A stretch of DNA of 64,000 nt from Cyanobacteria bacterium PR.3.49 (lineage in GTDB: Bacteria; Cyanobacteriota; Vampirovibrionia; Obscuribacterales; Obscuribacteraceae). The stretch lies in NCBI GenBank assembly GCA_013997645.1, contig PNKB01000001.1, positions 1-64,000 of the forward strand, given 5' to 3'. Positions within the stretch are counted from its first letter, which is position 1. Each line of letters starts with the position of its first letter. The notes under the pieces are model-generated. The model searched no databases. It worked only from the letters and a program-made list of their open reading frames with translations, and was not told the origin of the DNA. Shown here in pieces: positions 53,240 through 61,378 of this stretch. The position numbers and the translations under genes are program-made.

Positions 53240-54499
53240 GTGAGTATCAAAGTTCTAAAATTTGGCGGCTCGTCCGTGAAAAACATCGGGCGTATCGAGC
53301 ACGTAGCCGACGTAATCGCCGGCTACAAACCGGACCCAGTGGTTGTGGTCGTCTCCGCCATGGGTGACACCACTGATCACTTGCTGAATCTTGCACGGCA
53401 ATGCAGCACCGCTCCCGATCAAAGAGAACTTGATCTCTTACTCTCAACCGGGGAGCAAGTTTCGATTGTGTTGCTCAGTTTGATCCTGAAAGCGAAAGGT
53501 CTTTCAGCAAAATCTCTGACTGGGCAACAAGCTGGAATCAGCACCACGGACGAACATGGCTCCGCGAGAATACTCGATATCGACGCGGAGCAGATCAGAA
53601 AAGAACTCGAGCAGCATGATGTCGTTGTCGTCGCCGGATTTCAGGGTGTGACTGAATCCGGACAAATAACAACGCTCGGTCGCGGCGGTTCCGATACAAC
53701 GGCCGTCGCCCTGGCGGCCGCGCTGGGAGCGAGCGAATGCGATATCTACACTGATGTCGACGGTGTTTTTACAGCAGATCCGAACTCGATAAAAGAGGCA
53801 ATACCGCTGAAGGAAATTGGTTACGCGCAATGCGTCACACTCGCTCGCAATGGTGCCCAAGTAATTCATCCCCGCGCTGTCGAGCTGGGCGAGCAATATG
53901 ACGTCGTCGTGCGCGTCAGAAACACATTCAACCCATCCAATCCAGGAACTGAAATAAAAGGAGAATCCGAAGTGGAAAGAGTCAAACAATTCTGCGGCGT
54001 CGCGGTTGACGCCAATCAAGGTTCAATCTTAATCAAAAAACTCAAACAGGCAAACAATCTTCTGAGAGAAGTCACCGAATGCCTCAATGAATGCGGTGCG
54101 TTAGTCGACAACATCAAACAAGTAAATAGCAGCGATTCGGCTTTCTATGGCAGTTTGCAGATTTGCTTCCAATATAAAGACAGAGAAAGAGCAGAGTCTG
54201 CGATCTCACTTCTCAACCAAGAAAATCCCTATGTTTCGATTTGCGCTGACCTTGATTTGTGCAAAGTAACGCTTGTAGGTTCGGATGCGCAAGGGAATGC
54301 AAAAGCTTCTATCCGCGCGATTGGTATTTTGGAAGAGAGTGGCATCGAAGTAAAATCAATTCGCACCAGTGATCTGGCAATCTCATGCCTCGTCAACAAA
54401 GTAGATGCGCAAATAGCGGCACGCTTGATCCATGAAGCGTTCCAACTCTCGGCTGATTTCGGAGCAACCAAAACCGAAGAGCTGTCTCTGATTGCCTAA
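53240..54499 (+). CDS. lysC: Aspartate kinase
   Basis: First enzyme of the aspartate family (Lys, Thr, Met): phosphorylates L-aspartate. The GTG start is fixed by AAAGGAG (53227-53233). The 419-aa protein has the N-terminal KFGGSSV motif, STGEQVS, GFQGVTESGQITTLGRGGSD and YTDVDGVFTADP, all of the amino-acid kinase fold. A C-terminal regulatory half with two ACT domains (SILIKKLKQANNLLREVTEC; VTLVGSDAQGNAKASIRAIG) implies feedback control by Lys and/or Thr. It lies 30 nt behind the cystathionine enzyme and is probably under the same leader. Confidence 0.96.
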   Translation: MSIKVLKFGGSSVKNIGRIEHVADVIAGYKPDPVVVVVSAMGDTTDHLLNLARQCSTAPDQRELDLLLSTGEQVSIVLLSLILKAKGLSAKSLTGQQAGISTTDEHGSARILDIDAEQIRKELEQHDVVVVAGFQGVTESGQITTLGRGGSDTTAVALAAALGASECDIYTDVDGVFTADPNSIKEAIPLKEIGYAQCVTLARNGAQVIHPRAVELGEQYDVVVRVRNTFNPSNPGTEIKGESEVERVKQFCGVAVDANQGSILIKKLKQANNLLREVTECLNECGALVDNIKQVNSSDSAFYGSLQICFQYKDRERAESAISLLNQENPYVSICADLDLCKVTLVGSDAQGNAKASIRAIGILEESGIEVKSIRTSDLAISCLVNKVDAQIAARLIHEAFQLSADFGATKTEELSLIA

Positions 54500-54690
54500 G
54501 ACAAATAATTGCGAACGGCATCAGCGTTGGTCACTCATTCAAAAGTTCATCAGTGGACAATGATCTTCGCAACCGCATATACCATTAGGGTTACAGCGAT
54601 CAAAAGACAGCAGTCCTTGACAATTGGGAGTGGAGATAAAATCCGAGATGTCGCTGTTCATCACCCCAACCTCCATGTCTTTGCAAGTCT

Positions 54691-55755
54691 CTAAGTCGCA
54701 GGATAAAGTGCGGGAATTCCCTCAGTTTTGCCAATCGAATAAGGTCGCTTCTCATCATCGGGCCGCCACGTTACTTGAGCAACTACCGGCTTAGCAATTT
54801 CTAGAATTTTCTTTTCCTGCGATTCTGCTTTATCCAAAAGTAAGTGTCCATAAGCATAAAGGACGATATCTATTGCATCGAAGAGAATCGGCTTGTCTAC
54901 GCTCACAGGCTCTGTTTTCAAATTTACTTCGTTCAAAAGAGTCTGAACTTGAGCTCTACCCATTCCCCAGAACTCCAGCTTGTTTTTTTGCGCATCGATT
55001 CTGAACCTTCGAGAAAAATCTTTGTGCGACAATCCATCTTCTTTTAAAAGCGCCACAGCACCCATGAAAGCGGGCGGATAGAGATGCTCTGCGGTAAGTT
55101 TCTGTTGCGGGTTGGAACCTGGCACAAACTGCGGATATGTATTTCGATGCGCGGCTCCAATTTTGTAGCTAGGCATGAAATCTCTTGTTTTTACAATGAG
55201 CTGCTCGGCAATTTCCCAAATTTCTTCTTTGGTGAAGTCTTTAAAAGCAGTGTTTGCCCTGGAGCTTTCATGGAACACTTCCTTACAGTGCAACCGAGCG
55301 CCCTCAATGCCAGTTGCGCCTTCTAAGAATTCCGACAATGCAGCTTCTGCTTCCCTTGCTTCCACGTCCTTAAGTATCAATATGCCGTAGAGGCTAAAAG
55401 GACCGGCGGTGCTTTCATCACCGAAGAGTTCGAAATGATTCGGATTGCCAGGATATTGCAAAATTCTTTCGTGCCGGACGGTTTGCTTGCAACCAAAGCA
55501 AACAAATTCATGCGGCTTTCCTTCCTGCTCGGCGATCCTTTTCACAACTGTGTATGCACCGCAATCTTTGTGCCTCACAATTCCTTTATTATTCGGGTCG
55601 GGTGTCATGTCTAATCCAGAACCTGGTTCCGGTCCAAAAGGGACATCTCCAACCTGACGCGGCGGTGTTTGCACAGTACCGAGATAAGGTTGAAAACCAC
55701 GTTTTGCAAGAGTGTCTCTTTTACCCGTCTTTTCATGCTGCAATTTTTTAGACAT
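54691..55755 (-). CDS. DUF3800-like protein with N-terminal zinc ribbon
   Basis: 354 aa from ATG 55755, which follows GGTGGGATGGAATTT; longer starts at 55764 and 55833 are open. A possible zinc ribbon is formed by His62/Cys65 and Cys86/Cys89 (RHKDCGAY ... FVCFGCKQ). A DUF3800-type domain then begins HFELFGDESTAGPFSLYGIL with the signature Asp-Glu-Ser at 113-115. It ends DAIDIVLYAYGHLLLDK, the late Asp helix of that family. DUF3800 is thought to adopt an RNase H-like fold; members are frequent in mobile and defence contexts, and no activity is established. Divergent from the hydrolase gene at 56029. Confidence 0.72.
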   Translation of the reverse strand: MSKKLQHEKTGKRDTLAKRGFQPYLGTVQTPPRQVGDVPFGPEPGSGLDMTPDPNNKGIVRHKDCGAYTVVKRIAEQEGKPHEFVCFGCKQTVRHERILQYPGNPNHFELFGDESTAGPFSLYGILILKDVEAREAEAALSEFLEGATGIEGARLHCKEVFHESSRANTAFKDFTKEEIWEIAEQLIVKTRDFMPSYKIGAAHRNTYPQFVPGSNPQQKLTAEHLYPPAFMGAVALLKEDGLSHKDFSRRFRIDAQKNKLEFWGMGRAQVQTLLNEVNLKTEPVSVDKPILFDAIDIVLYAYGHLLLDKAESQEKKILEIAKPVVAQVTWRPDDEKRPYSIGKTEGIPALYPAT

Positions 55756-56028
55756 AAATTCCATCCCACCTAGCACCACATACGGTGGCAGATCAATCCC
55801 TGGACGCCGATTTGAAAGCAGTCTACAAATCATTTGTGGAAATTTCGTGGATTTTCATCATGACATCAAGCCTAAACGTCATTCCTACAAACCAAGGTCA
55901 ATGTAATTTTTTGGCTTACAAATAGTGGCACTGCATATGGTGGCGTACAAAACAGAAAATCCAACGGAGAAAGTTAGAAAGCTAATTAGAACTCAATCTC
56001 GTTATCAATTCTGATAGGAGGCTTCATT

Positions 56029-57396
56029 TTGTATATCTATGAATCGATACTTGGCAAACCTCTTTCTGGCTCTGCAAGTGCTTTAAAGAACTATTTTGAA
56101 AATCATGTAGCGGGTCGACCATTGGTTATTCATATTCATGGAGGATTGAACGATGGTTCTGATGCACAAGGCTTGGCCTTTGAATTGACTCCAAAATACG
56201 AAAGTGCTGGAGGACACCCTCTTTTTTTCGTCTGGCATTCGGATATATTGCATTCACTCGCCGCCAAGTTGGAAAGTACAGTTCGCAAAGTTGTTAACAA
56301 CGGCGACTTTAGAAAGCTAGAAACTTCAGTACGAGCTTCTATAGAAAAACCGAAAAACAAAAAGAAGCTGAAAAAAGCAAGAGCGGAGCGAAAATCGCTA
56401 GCCAAATCCGAAAGGGCACGAAATTACGACATTCCGATAGCGGTTCAAACGAAGCAAAAATATAGACCAGATGAAAAGGAAGTTGAGGAGGCAATCGATA
56501 AGAAGTTTAGTCCATTGGATTTTGTCCCCAAGATTAACAGCAAGCACGCTCGCTACGTCAACAAAAATGCAGGACGCAATTTTGGTCAGGAGCGTCTCAA
56601 TTGGTTTACAGATGCTGTTTCATTTTTGGTTGACGACACTATTGAAGTAATAGCCAGAATAATGTGGAGAAAAGCGCATGACGATGATCGCGGAATACCG
56701 CTATTGATTTATGAAGAAGTGCTCCGGTGCCTTAAAATTGATCGAGCGATAAGGCCTGTTTGGGACGGTATGAAGAGCAGCATTGAGAGGTCTTTCAAAA
56801 AAGGTGGCGCCGGCACCGCCTTTATCAAAAGTCTCAATAACTACCTGAAAAAAAATCCAGATACGCGAATTGTATTAATTGGGCATAGCGCAGGGACAAT
56901 TTACGTTAGTCATCTCATTGATGCGGCCGCAAAAAAATTACCGAGCAATATTAAGTTTGAAGTAGTTTTTCAGGCTAGCGCTTGTACCTTTAAAGATTTT
57001 GATCGGCTAGTGTATCCGCACAGAAAGAGAATCAAAGGAATTCGTTTTTTTGGATTGGGACAGAAAAGAGAAAAAGACGATGTAGTATTTCACGGACTGT
57101 ATCCACGATCACTGTTGTATTTTGTGTCAGGAGTGATTGAAAAGCACGCAGATGAGAGCTTAATCGGAATGGCGACATACTTCAGAGAAGGTGCCTATTA
57201 CAAAAAGGAAGTTAAGCGAATACGAGAATATATGCAACCACCGAAGCTCACCCGTGTTTGGGCTCCCAGGCTAGGGATTCCCGGCGGAAGTTCTAATGCG
57301 ACTCGTCACGAGGATTTTTCCAAGGAGCATTCGTCGCTAGAAAGCGTTCAAGACATAATCAGACTTGGTATCGAGAATACCGGTACGAAGGCATAG
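56029..57396 (+). CDS. Unusual alpha/beta hydrolase-like protein
   Basis: 455 aa, TTG start with GATAGGAGG (56013-56021) ideally placed. The first strand and oxyanion loop read RPLVIHIHGG (30-39). The nucleophile elbow is GHSAG 285-289 with Ser287, preceded by TRIVLI and followed by FEVVFQASACTFKDF. About 190 residues separate the two halves. They include a basic helical insert 105-135 (KPKNKKKLKKARAERKSLAK) and a helical cap with little resemblance to known lipases. A catalytic His could be the one in ATRHEDF (about 427). No signal peptide, so it is probably cytosolic. The gene is visibly AT-richer than its neighbours and lies beside a DUF3800 gene and a NADAR remnant, which suggests acquisition by transfer. 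Confidence 0.72.
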   Translation: MYIYESILGKPLSGSASALKNYFENHVAGRPLVIHIHGGLNDGSDAQGLAFELTPKYESAGGHPLFFVWHSDILHSLAAKLESTVRKVVNNGDFRKLETSVRASIEKPKNKKKLKKARAERKSLAKSERARNYDIPIAVQTKQKYRPDEKEVEEAIDKKFSPLDFVPKINSKHARYVNKNAGRNFGQERLNWFTDAVSFLVDDTIEVIARIMWRKAHDDDRGIPLLIYEEVLRCLKIDRAIRPVWDGMKSSIERSFKKGGAGTAFIKSLNNYLKKNPDTRIVLIGHSAGTIYVSHLIDAAAKKLPSNIKFEVVFQASACTFKDFDRLVYPHRKRIKGIRFFGLGQKREKDDVVFHGLYPRSLLYFVSGVIEKHADESLIGMATYFREGAYYKKEVKRIREYMQPPKLTRVWAPRLGIPGGSSNATRHEDFSKEHSSLESVQDIIRLGIENTGTKA

Positions 57397-57410
57397 CCTT
57401 TTGGAAAAAT

Positions 57411-57704
57411 CACTCTTTGAGTGTCGTAAAAAAAGGGAATCTGGCTAAATTTTCTGCGCATCTCAAATTCGCTGCGTGGCTCTTAAATACGGCACTCAAA
57501 GTACTTGTGGAAGCAAGCATGTGGGATCGCATCTGGGGAATTGGAATGATGGCCAGTGCCGCCGTAGTGCATGATCCAAAGGTGTAGAAAGCTGGCAATA
57601 TACTGGATTTTACTTTGATGGAAGTGCGCGATGAGCTTGCTCAAAATGACAAAAAAGTTTTTGCGAAGCGATGGTGGCACAAAAGCAAGGCAACGACGAT
57701 TTGA
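57411..57704 (+). pseudogene. NADAR (YbiA-like) gene remnant with internal amber codon
   Basis: One frame reads through the C-terminal half of a NADAR domain: VVKKGNLAKFSAHL, then WLLNTALKVLVEAS, then MWDRIWGIGMMA, then DPKV, a TAG at 57585-57587, then KAGNILDFTLMEVRDELA, ending in TGA at 57702-57704. In NADAR proteins the position of the TAG is normally the conserved Trp of W-x-G-x-N-(L/I)-L, and TGG to TAG is a single change. The N-terminal half of the domain is absent, and the hydrolase gene stop (57396) lies immediately before. Intact members remove ribose-linked groups from riboflavin intermediates or ADP-ribosylated DNA. This copy should be inactive. Confidence 0.75.
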
Positions 57705-57776
57705 TGCAAATGGCATTAGCAGAAAGAGAGAAATGCGAGAAACGGCTCGAAAATCTTTAAACGTTTCAGGCCTTTT

Positions 57777-57808
57777 CAAAATAACCATACAGATGCATGG
57801 TTATTTTG
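57777..57808. terminator. 12-bp perfect inverted repeat, probable bidirectional terminator
   Basis: CAAAATAACCAT (57777-57788) and ATGGTTATTTTG (57797-57808) are exact complements with an 8-nt loop. The rightward strand continues TTTG, so the 3' arm plus flank is T-rich. It lies 20 nt beyond the stop of the leftward histidine kinase gene (57829) and after the NADAR remnant. It could end transcription from either side. An operator or a small mobile-element end is an alternative. Confidence 0.55.
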
Positions 57809-57828
57809 TTTGTAAACACTTCTTGTTC

Positions 57829-59595
57829 TCATTCTTTGGGCAGTTTCACTTCAAAGCAAGTGCCCTTTCCAAGCTCGCTTGTCACCACAATATTTCCATC
57901 GTGCAGCTCAACGAGTTTCTTACAAATTTCCAACCCCAACCCAAATCCCTGCTTATGCACCCCATTTGTGTCCCGCACTTGCTGAAATCGCTCGAACAAG
58001 CGCTTCAAATCCTCTTCTGTAATCCCTGGCCCGTTATCTTTTACAAAAATCGATGTTGCTCTTTCACTCTCTGCGTAATCAATCTCAATAGGAACATTCA
58101 CAGGTGAAAATTTGATTGCATTTCCGAGCAAATTTACCAACACTTGAACCATGCGGTCATTGTTGCAATAAATCAGCCTATCGCTGTCTTGATGCCTAAT
58201 TTGTATGCCTTTCGTTTTCGCTAACATCTCGACGGACCGCAAAGCTTCTTCGACAAGGTCATTGAACGAAACAAGTTCTTTTTCAATCTCAACTTTTCCA
58301 GCATCAAGTCGTTCAATTTCCAGCAAATCATTGACCATGGCTATAAGCCTGGAATTGCTGCCGATGGTTCGATCAATCAATGAAATCCCACGCTCAGACA
58401 ATGTGCCGATACTCGGATCAGATTTCAACAATTCAAGCGTCATAAGATTAGCGCTGATTGGGGTTCTCAAATCATGACTAACCATCTGCATAAAAGACTG
58501 TTTCAAGCGCTCCACTTCTTTGCGTGCACCAATATCATGCGCAACACAAAAATACGATTGCTCAACTGCTGACCAGGCGGCGGAGATTTGCAGTTCGACG
58601 GGGTCTCCAGACTTATGTCTAAGCTCCGCTTCAAAGGTTTGATCCTCACCTAAATTTCGAGCCATTTCAATCTTGTCTATGCAGGGCGACAAAATGTTCG
58701 CGGCGTGCTGACCCAAAAATTCATCAGTGCTAAATCCTAAAATTTTGGTGACGGCATCATTCACAAAAGAAAAACGCAGTTTGGAGTCGATTGCAAAAAT
58801 CAACTCACCGGAATTTTTCAGCGTTGCGCGCTCACGCTCAGTCAATTCGCTCATCGACTTCGCCATGTGGTGAAAACGCCTATCGAGCATGGACAATTCA
58901 TCGGTTCCGCGCATTGGTGTCATTAGAGCTTTTCCGAGCGCAAGATTCTCGGAATTCATCATAAGAACGTTCAATTGTTTGCGAATGCTAGCAGCAAAAA
59001 CAAAAACGAGAGCTAGAGCAAAGGTACCACTGACCAAAACAGCGGTCATCAGCAGAGCGTCAAATTTTGCTTGTTTTTCCGTCACCTCACGAATTTTGAG
59101 CTCGTGCGCCACATCGGCAGCATCCATATCTCGTTTAGTCAACGAGATAATGTCTCGCCCGAGTTTTGTAATACGCATAAAGTCCATCGGGCTTGTCATA
59201 TGCGGCTCGTGCAAACCTTTAGAATTCACTGCTTCATCCAGACATTCTTCCAATGTGTGCATCGTTTGTAAGATGCCGGCAAATTGATTCGGCGTTGTTT
59301 CCGAAGTCTTTATACGCTTACTCAATCTGCGCAATTCATCCAAAGATTCAGAAGCACGCTGACGTTCCAAATCAGAACCTGATGAACCGGTATTTTTGTA
59401 ATTCATCAAATACGTCAAAGGATCAAGGCTGCATTTGAGCGCGCGGTGAATCAAGATAATCGTATCCTGACTCTTTCGCTCGGCTGCATATGCGAGATTT
59501 AGCTCATTCTGCCCTTTCATGACTGCGATGATAAACCCGACTTCCAGCAGAAGCGGAACAATCATCAAAAGTGCCATTTTTTGCCAGAGCTTCAT
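57829..59595 (-). CDS. Membrane sensor histidine kinase (HAMP-PAS-HisKA-HATPase)
   Basis: 588 aa, third kinase of the same plan in this window. TM1 about 8-26; helical periplasmic sensor of about 150 residues; TM2 about 181-203; HAMP; PAS about 256-356 (NSGELIFAIDSKLRFSFVND); HisKA with His374 in SHDLRTPI; HATPase_c with Asn488/Asn492, DNGPGI 520-525 and FGLGL in the G2 box (Phe for Thr, tolerated). The catalytic residues are complete. The first residues (MKLWQKMALLMIVPLLLEVG) resemble the linker-TM segment WRKLLLMVLLPLAVQ of the tandem kinase at the right edge. No response regulator is adjacent. Confidence 0.93.
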   Translation of the reverse strand: MKLWQKMALLMIVPLLLEVGFIIAVMKGQNELNLAYAAERKSQDTIILIHRALKCSLDPLTYLMNYKNTGSSGSDLERQRASESLDELRRLSKRIKTSETTPNQFAGILQTMHTLEECLDEAVNSKGLHEPHMTSPMDFMRITKLGRDIISLTKRDMDAADVAHELKIREVTEKQAKFDALLMTAVLVSGTFALALVFVFAASIRKQLNVLMMNSENLALGKALMTPMRGTDELSMLDRRFHHMAKSMSELTERERATLKNSGELIFAIDSKLRFSFVNDAVTKILGFSTDEFLGQHAANILSPCIDKIEMARNLGEDQTFEAELRHKSGDPVELQISAAWSAVEQSYFCVAHDIGARKEVERLKQSFMQMVSHDLRTPISANLMTLELLKSDPSIGTLSERGISLIDRTIGSNSRLIAMVNDLLEIERLDAGKVEIEKELVSFNDLVEEALRSVEMLAKTKGIQIRHQDSDRLIYCNNDRMVQVLVNLLGNAIKFSPVNVPIEIDYAESERATSIFVKDNGPGITEEDLKRLFERFQQVRDTNGVHKQGFGLGLEICKKLVELHDGNIVVTSELGKGTCFEVKLPKE

Positions 59596-59633
59596 CGACA
59601 GTTATACTTACACAGGACTTATGAAAAATTCAC

Positions 59634-60164
59634 CTACGATTTCGAGGAATCAATCGCCATCACTTCATGCGGGTCCCAGCGGAAGATCGCTTTCACCAGC
59701 GGAAGCAGCGGATGATTCAACGCTTTTGAACTGAAGAAAACTTCGTGTTCTCTTTCAGTTGCGGACATGTGGTGCAGTTCCGGAATAAAACGTTCCAAAC
59801 CGAGATGGCTGGCGTGTTCTGCTGCGCCCTCATACTCCATCACGTTGGCGTGTTCCAACTTACCTGCAAAATACATTGGCAAGAAATATCCGATCACGAA
59901 GCACGAAATTGAGACAGTGCGTCCGATCATCCACATCATGCACTCGCGCCAAACTTGTGGTTTCTCATCCAAAGCCTTCAGCATCTCTCCAACTGTCGCG
60001 CGATGCTCGAGTTCTTCCCTCTCAATTTTTTGAACAGTAGCGCGTTCCTCAGGATCTTTGAGCGAACGCCAGTGCCCGCTGTATGCAAGCGCCGCCGCCA
60101 GTTCGCCCGAATAAGCCATTCGAAGCAAAAGCACCAGTCGGCGTCGATGTTCCTGAGTGTCCAT
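59634..60164 (-). CDS. Ferritin-like di-iron protein
   Basis: 176 aa with the spacing of a four-helix di-iron protein: Glu in YSGELAAALAYSGHW (helix 1), E-x-x-x-E-E-L-E-H in KIEREELEHRATVG (helix 2), Glu in NVMEYEGAAEHASHLG (helix 3) and E-R-E-H-E near residue 141 (helix 4). The pattern EXXH repeats fit iron ligands. A hydrophobic middle (SISCFVIGYFLPMYFAG) may lie against the membrane, as in COQ7-type hydroxylases. It could be a monooxygenase (demethoxyubiquinone-hydroxylase-like or tRNA MiaE-like) or an oxidative-stress protein; I cannot decide. It stands 38 nt upstream-side of the kinase gene on the same strand. Confidence 0.7.
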   Translation of the reverse strand: MDTQEHRRRLVLLLRMAYSGELAAALAYSGHWRSLKDPEERATVQKIEREELEHRATVGEMLKALDEKPQVWRECMMWMIGRTVSISCFVIGYFLPMYFAGKLEHANVMEYEGAAEHASHLGLERFIPELHHMSATEREHEVFFSSKALNHPLLPLVKAIFRWDPHEVMAIDSSKS

Positions 60165-60227
60165 AATCGCCGCAATTGTATGCCCTTTGAATCTTCATGT
60201 GCTAAAACTGTCCTTGCGGAGGTGCCC

Positions 60228-60857
60228 ATGTTTAATGTTTGTCCGGGTTGCGGGGAATACAGCGACAACAAGGAAGTCATTCCTATTCCGCCCGTCGCAA
60301 TCTGCCGCCATTGTCAGTACGGCAGTCCCTTTGTTCTTTTGCCGATGTTCGTCGTAACTGGTGCCAGCGGTTCCGGCAAAACGACGGCGGCACTGAAGCT
60401 TTCCAGACAAATGCAAAACGTTGTGGTGCTGGACCAGGACATTTTGTGGAACGACTCGTTCAACACGCCGGAAGATAATTACTACGAATTTCGCAACTTG
60501 TGGCTGCGAATGGTGAAAAACATCAATCAGTCAGGGCGTCCAGTTGTCTTGTTCGGCAGCGGCATACCCGATCAGTTTGAAAAAACAAACGAACGCCGCT
60601 ACATCGAGAAAGTTCATTACATGGCACTCTACTGCAAAGAAGACGTGCTGGTCGACAGGCTCAAAGCGCGTCCGCATTGGCGCAAATCCGGCGCTGAAGA
60701 AAACCTCAAGTCTATGGTCGAATTCAATCAGTGGTTGAAAGACAATGCTGATAATACTGAACCAAAGATGTCACTGCTGGACACCACGGAAATCGAAATC
60801 GCTGAGACCGTTGAGTCTATCCAGAATTGGGTGTCCGAAAATCTGCCAAAGAAATAA
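60228..60857 (+). CDS. P-loop nucleotide kinase-like protein with N-terminal zinc ribbon
   Basis: 209 aa from ATG 60228 with GCGGAGGTG close upstream; the frame to 59955 lacks features and overlaps the divergent gene. Cys5/Cys8 (CPGCGE) and Cys27/Cys30 (CRHCQ) form a rubredoxin-like knuckle. A Walker A motif GASGSGKTT 45-53 follows, then VVVLDQDILWND (probable Walker B/acceptor strand) and a lid region (ARPHWRKSG). This is the layout of shikimate-, adenylate- or cytidylate-like small-molecule kinases (AAA_33/AAA_18 class). The zinc ribbon in front is unusual. Substrate unknown. Confidence 0.78.
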   Translation: MFNVCPGCGEYSDNKEVIPIPPVAICRHCQYGSPFVLLPMFVVTGASGSGKTTAALKLSRQMQNVVVLDQDILWNDSFNTPEDNYYEFRNLWLRMVKNINQSGRPVVLFGSGIPDQFEKTNERRYIEKVHYMALYCKEDVLVDRLKARPHWRKSGAEENLKSMVEFNQWLKDNADNTEPKMSLLDTTEIEIAETVESIQNWVSENLPKK

Positions 60858-60968
60858 GTTTCCTTTTGGGAACTTTTGAAAGTTTGCAAGCTCTACATTG
60901 GCCTGGTTGTGGTGAAAACTGCAACTGGGCGGTTAGCGCGGACTGCTTTTATCTTTGGAAAAACAGCA

Positions 60969-61370
60969 ATGAGCAACACATACGACCATCATTTACTATC
61001 CTGGCGGGTGCTACCCAATCTCGTTATGGCAGGACTTTGCGTGGGGTTTATTGCCGGAATTATCAACTACAAGCCGGCAGACGGCAATTTGCGCTTATCC
61101 CCTGGTATGGCAAAAGCCGCAGAAGTGGTTAAGCTCGAAGCACCGTCATCAGTCAAACGTGCTGCAGCAAGTGTAATTCCATCGCCGAATATAACTTCAG
61201 CACAAAATGAAGTTTCTGCATCAAATGATGTTTCAGCATCAAATACCTCGGTTCAGCCGCGCCCCGTCGAGTGGAATACCGCTGCACATGTCTTCGCCCC
61301 AACACATAACTACCAAGTACCGATTGCTGATTCTCTTGGAGTACGGTTGAAGACGATCGTTACGAGATAG
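60969..61370 (+). CDS. Small single-pass membrane protein with Ser/Asn repeats
   Basis: 133 aa from ATG 60969; a TTG at 60876 in the same frame is possible. One TM (WRVLPNLVMAGLCVGFIAGI) precedes a low-complexity tail that includes the imperfect repeat NEVSASNDVSASN, and then HVFAPTHNYQVPIADSLGVR. No family recognised. Convergent with the TPR gene (8-nt gap). SD is weak, so the start and even expression are uncertain. Confidence 0.5.
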   Translation: MSNTYDHHLLSWRVLPNLVMAGLCVGFIAGIINYKPADGNLRLSPGMAKAAEVVKLEAPSSVKRAAASVIPSPNITSAQNEVSASNDVSASNTSVQPRPVEWNTAAHVFAPTHNYQVPIADSLGVRLKTIVTR

Positions 61371-61378
61371 AATGAGCG

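Noticed and set aside
54509-54694. 61-codon frame in the gap between aspartate kinase and the DUF3800 gene
   Set aside because: No SD or motif and odd composition; a TTGACA at 54617 lacks a correctly spaced -10, so no promoter is claimed either.
57631-58107. 158-codon plus-strand frame between the NADAR remnant and the histidine kinase
   Set aside because: It runs through the palindrome and then antisense to the kinase ATPase domain; the NADAR match is in another frame.
59955-60227. Upstream extension of the P-loop kinase frame
   Set aside because: It would overlap the divergent ferritin-like gene, and the ATG at 60228 has a good SD directly before the zinc-ribbon Cys residues.
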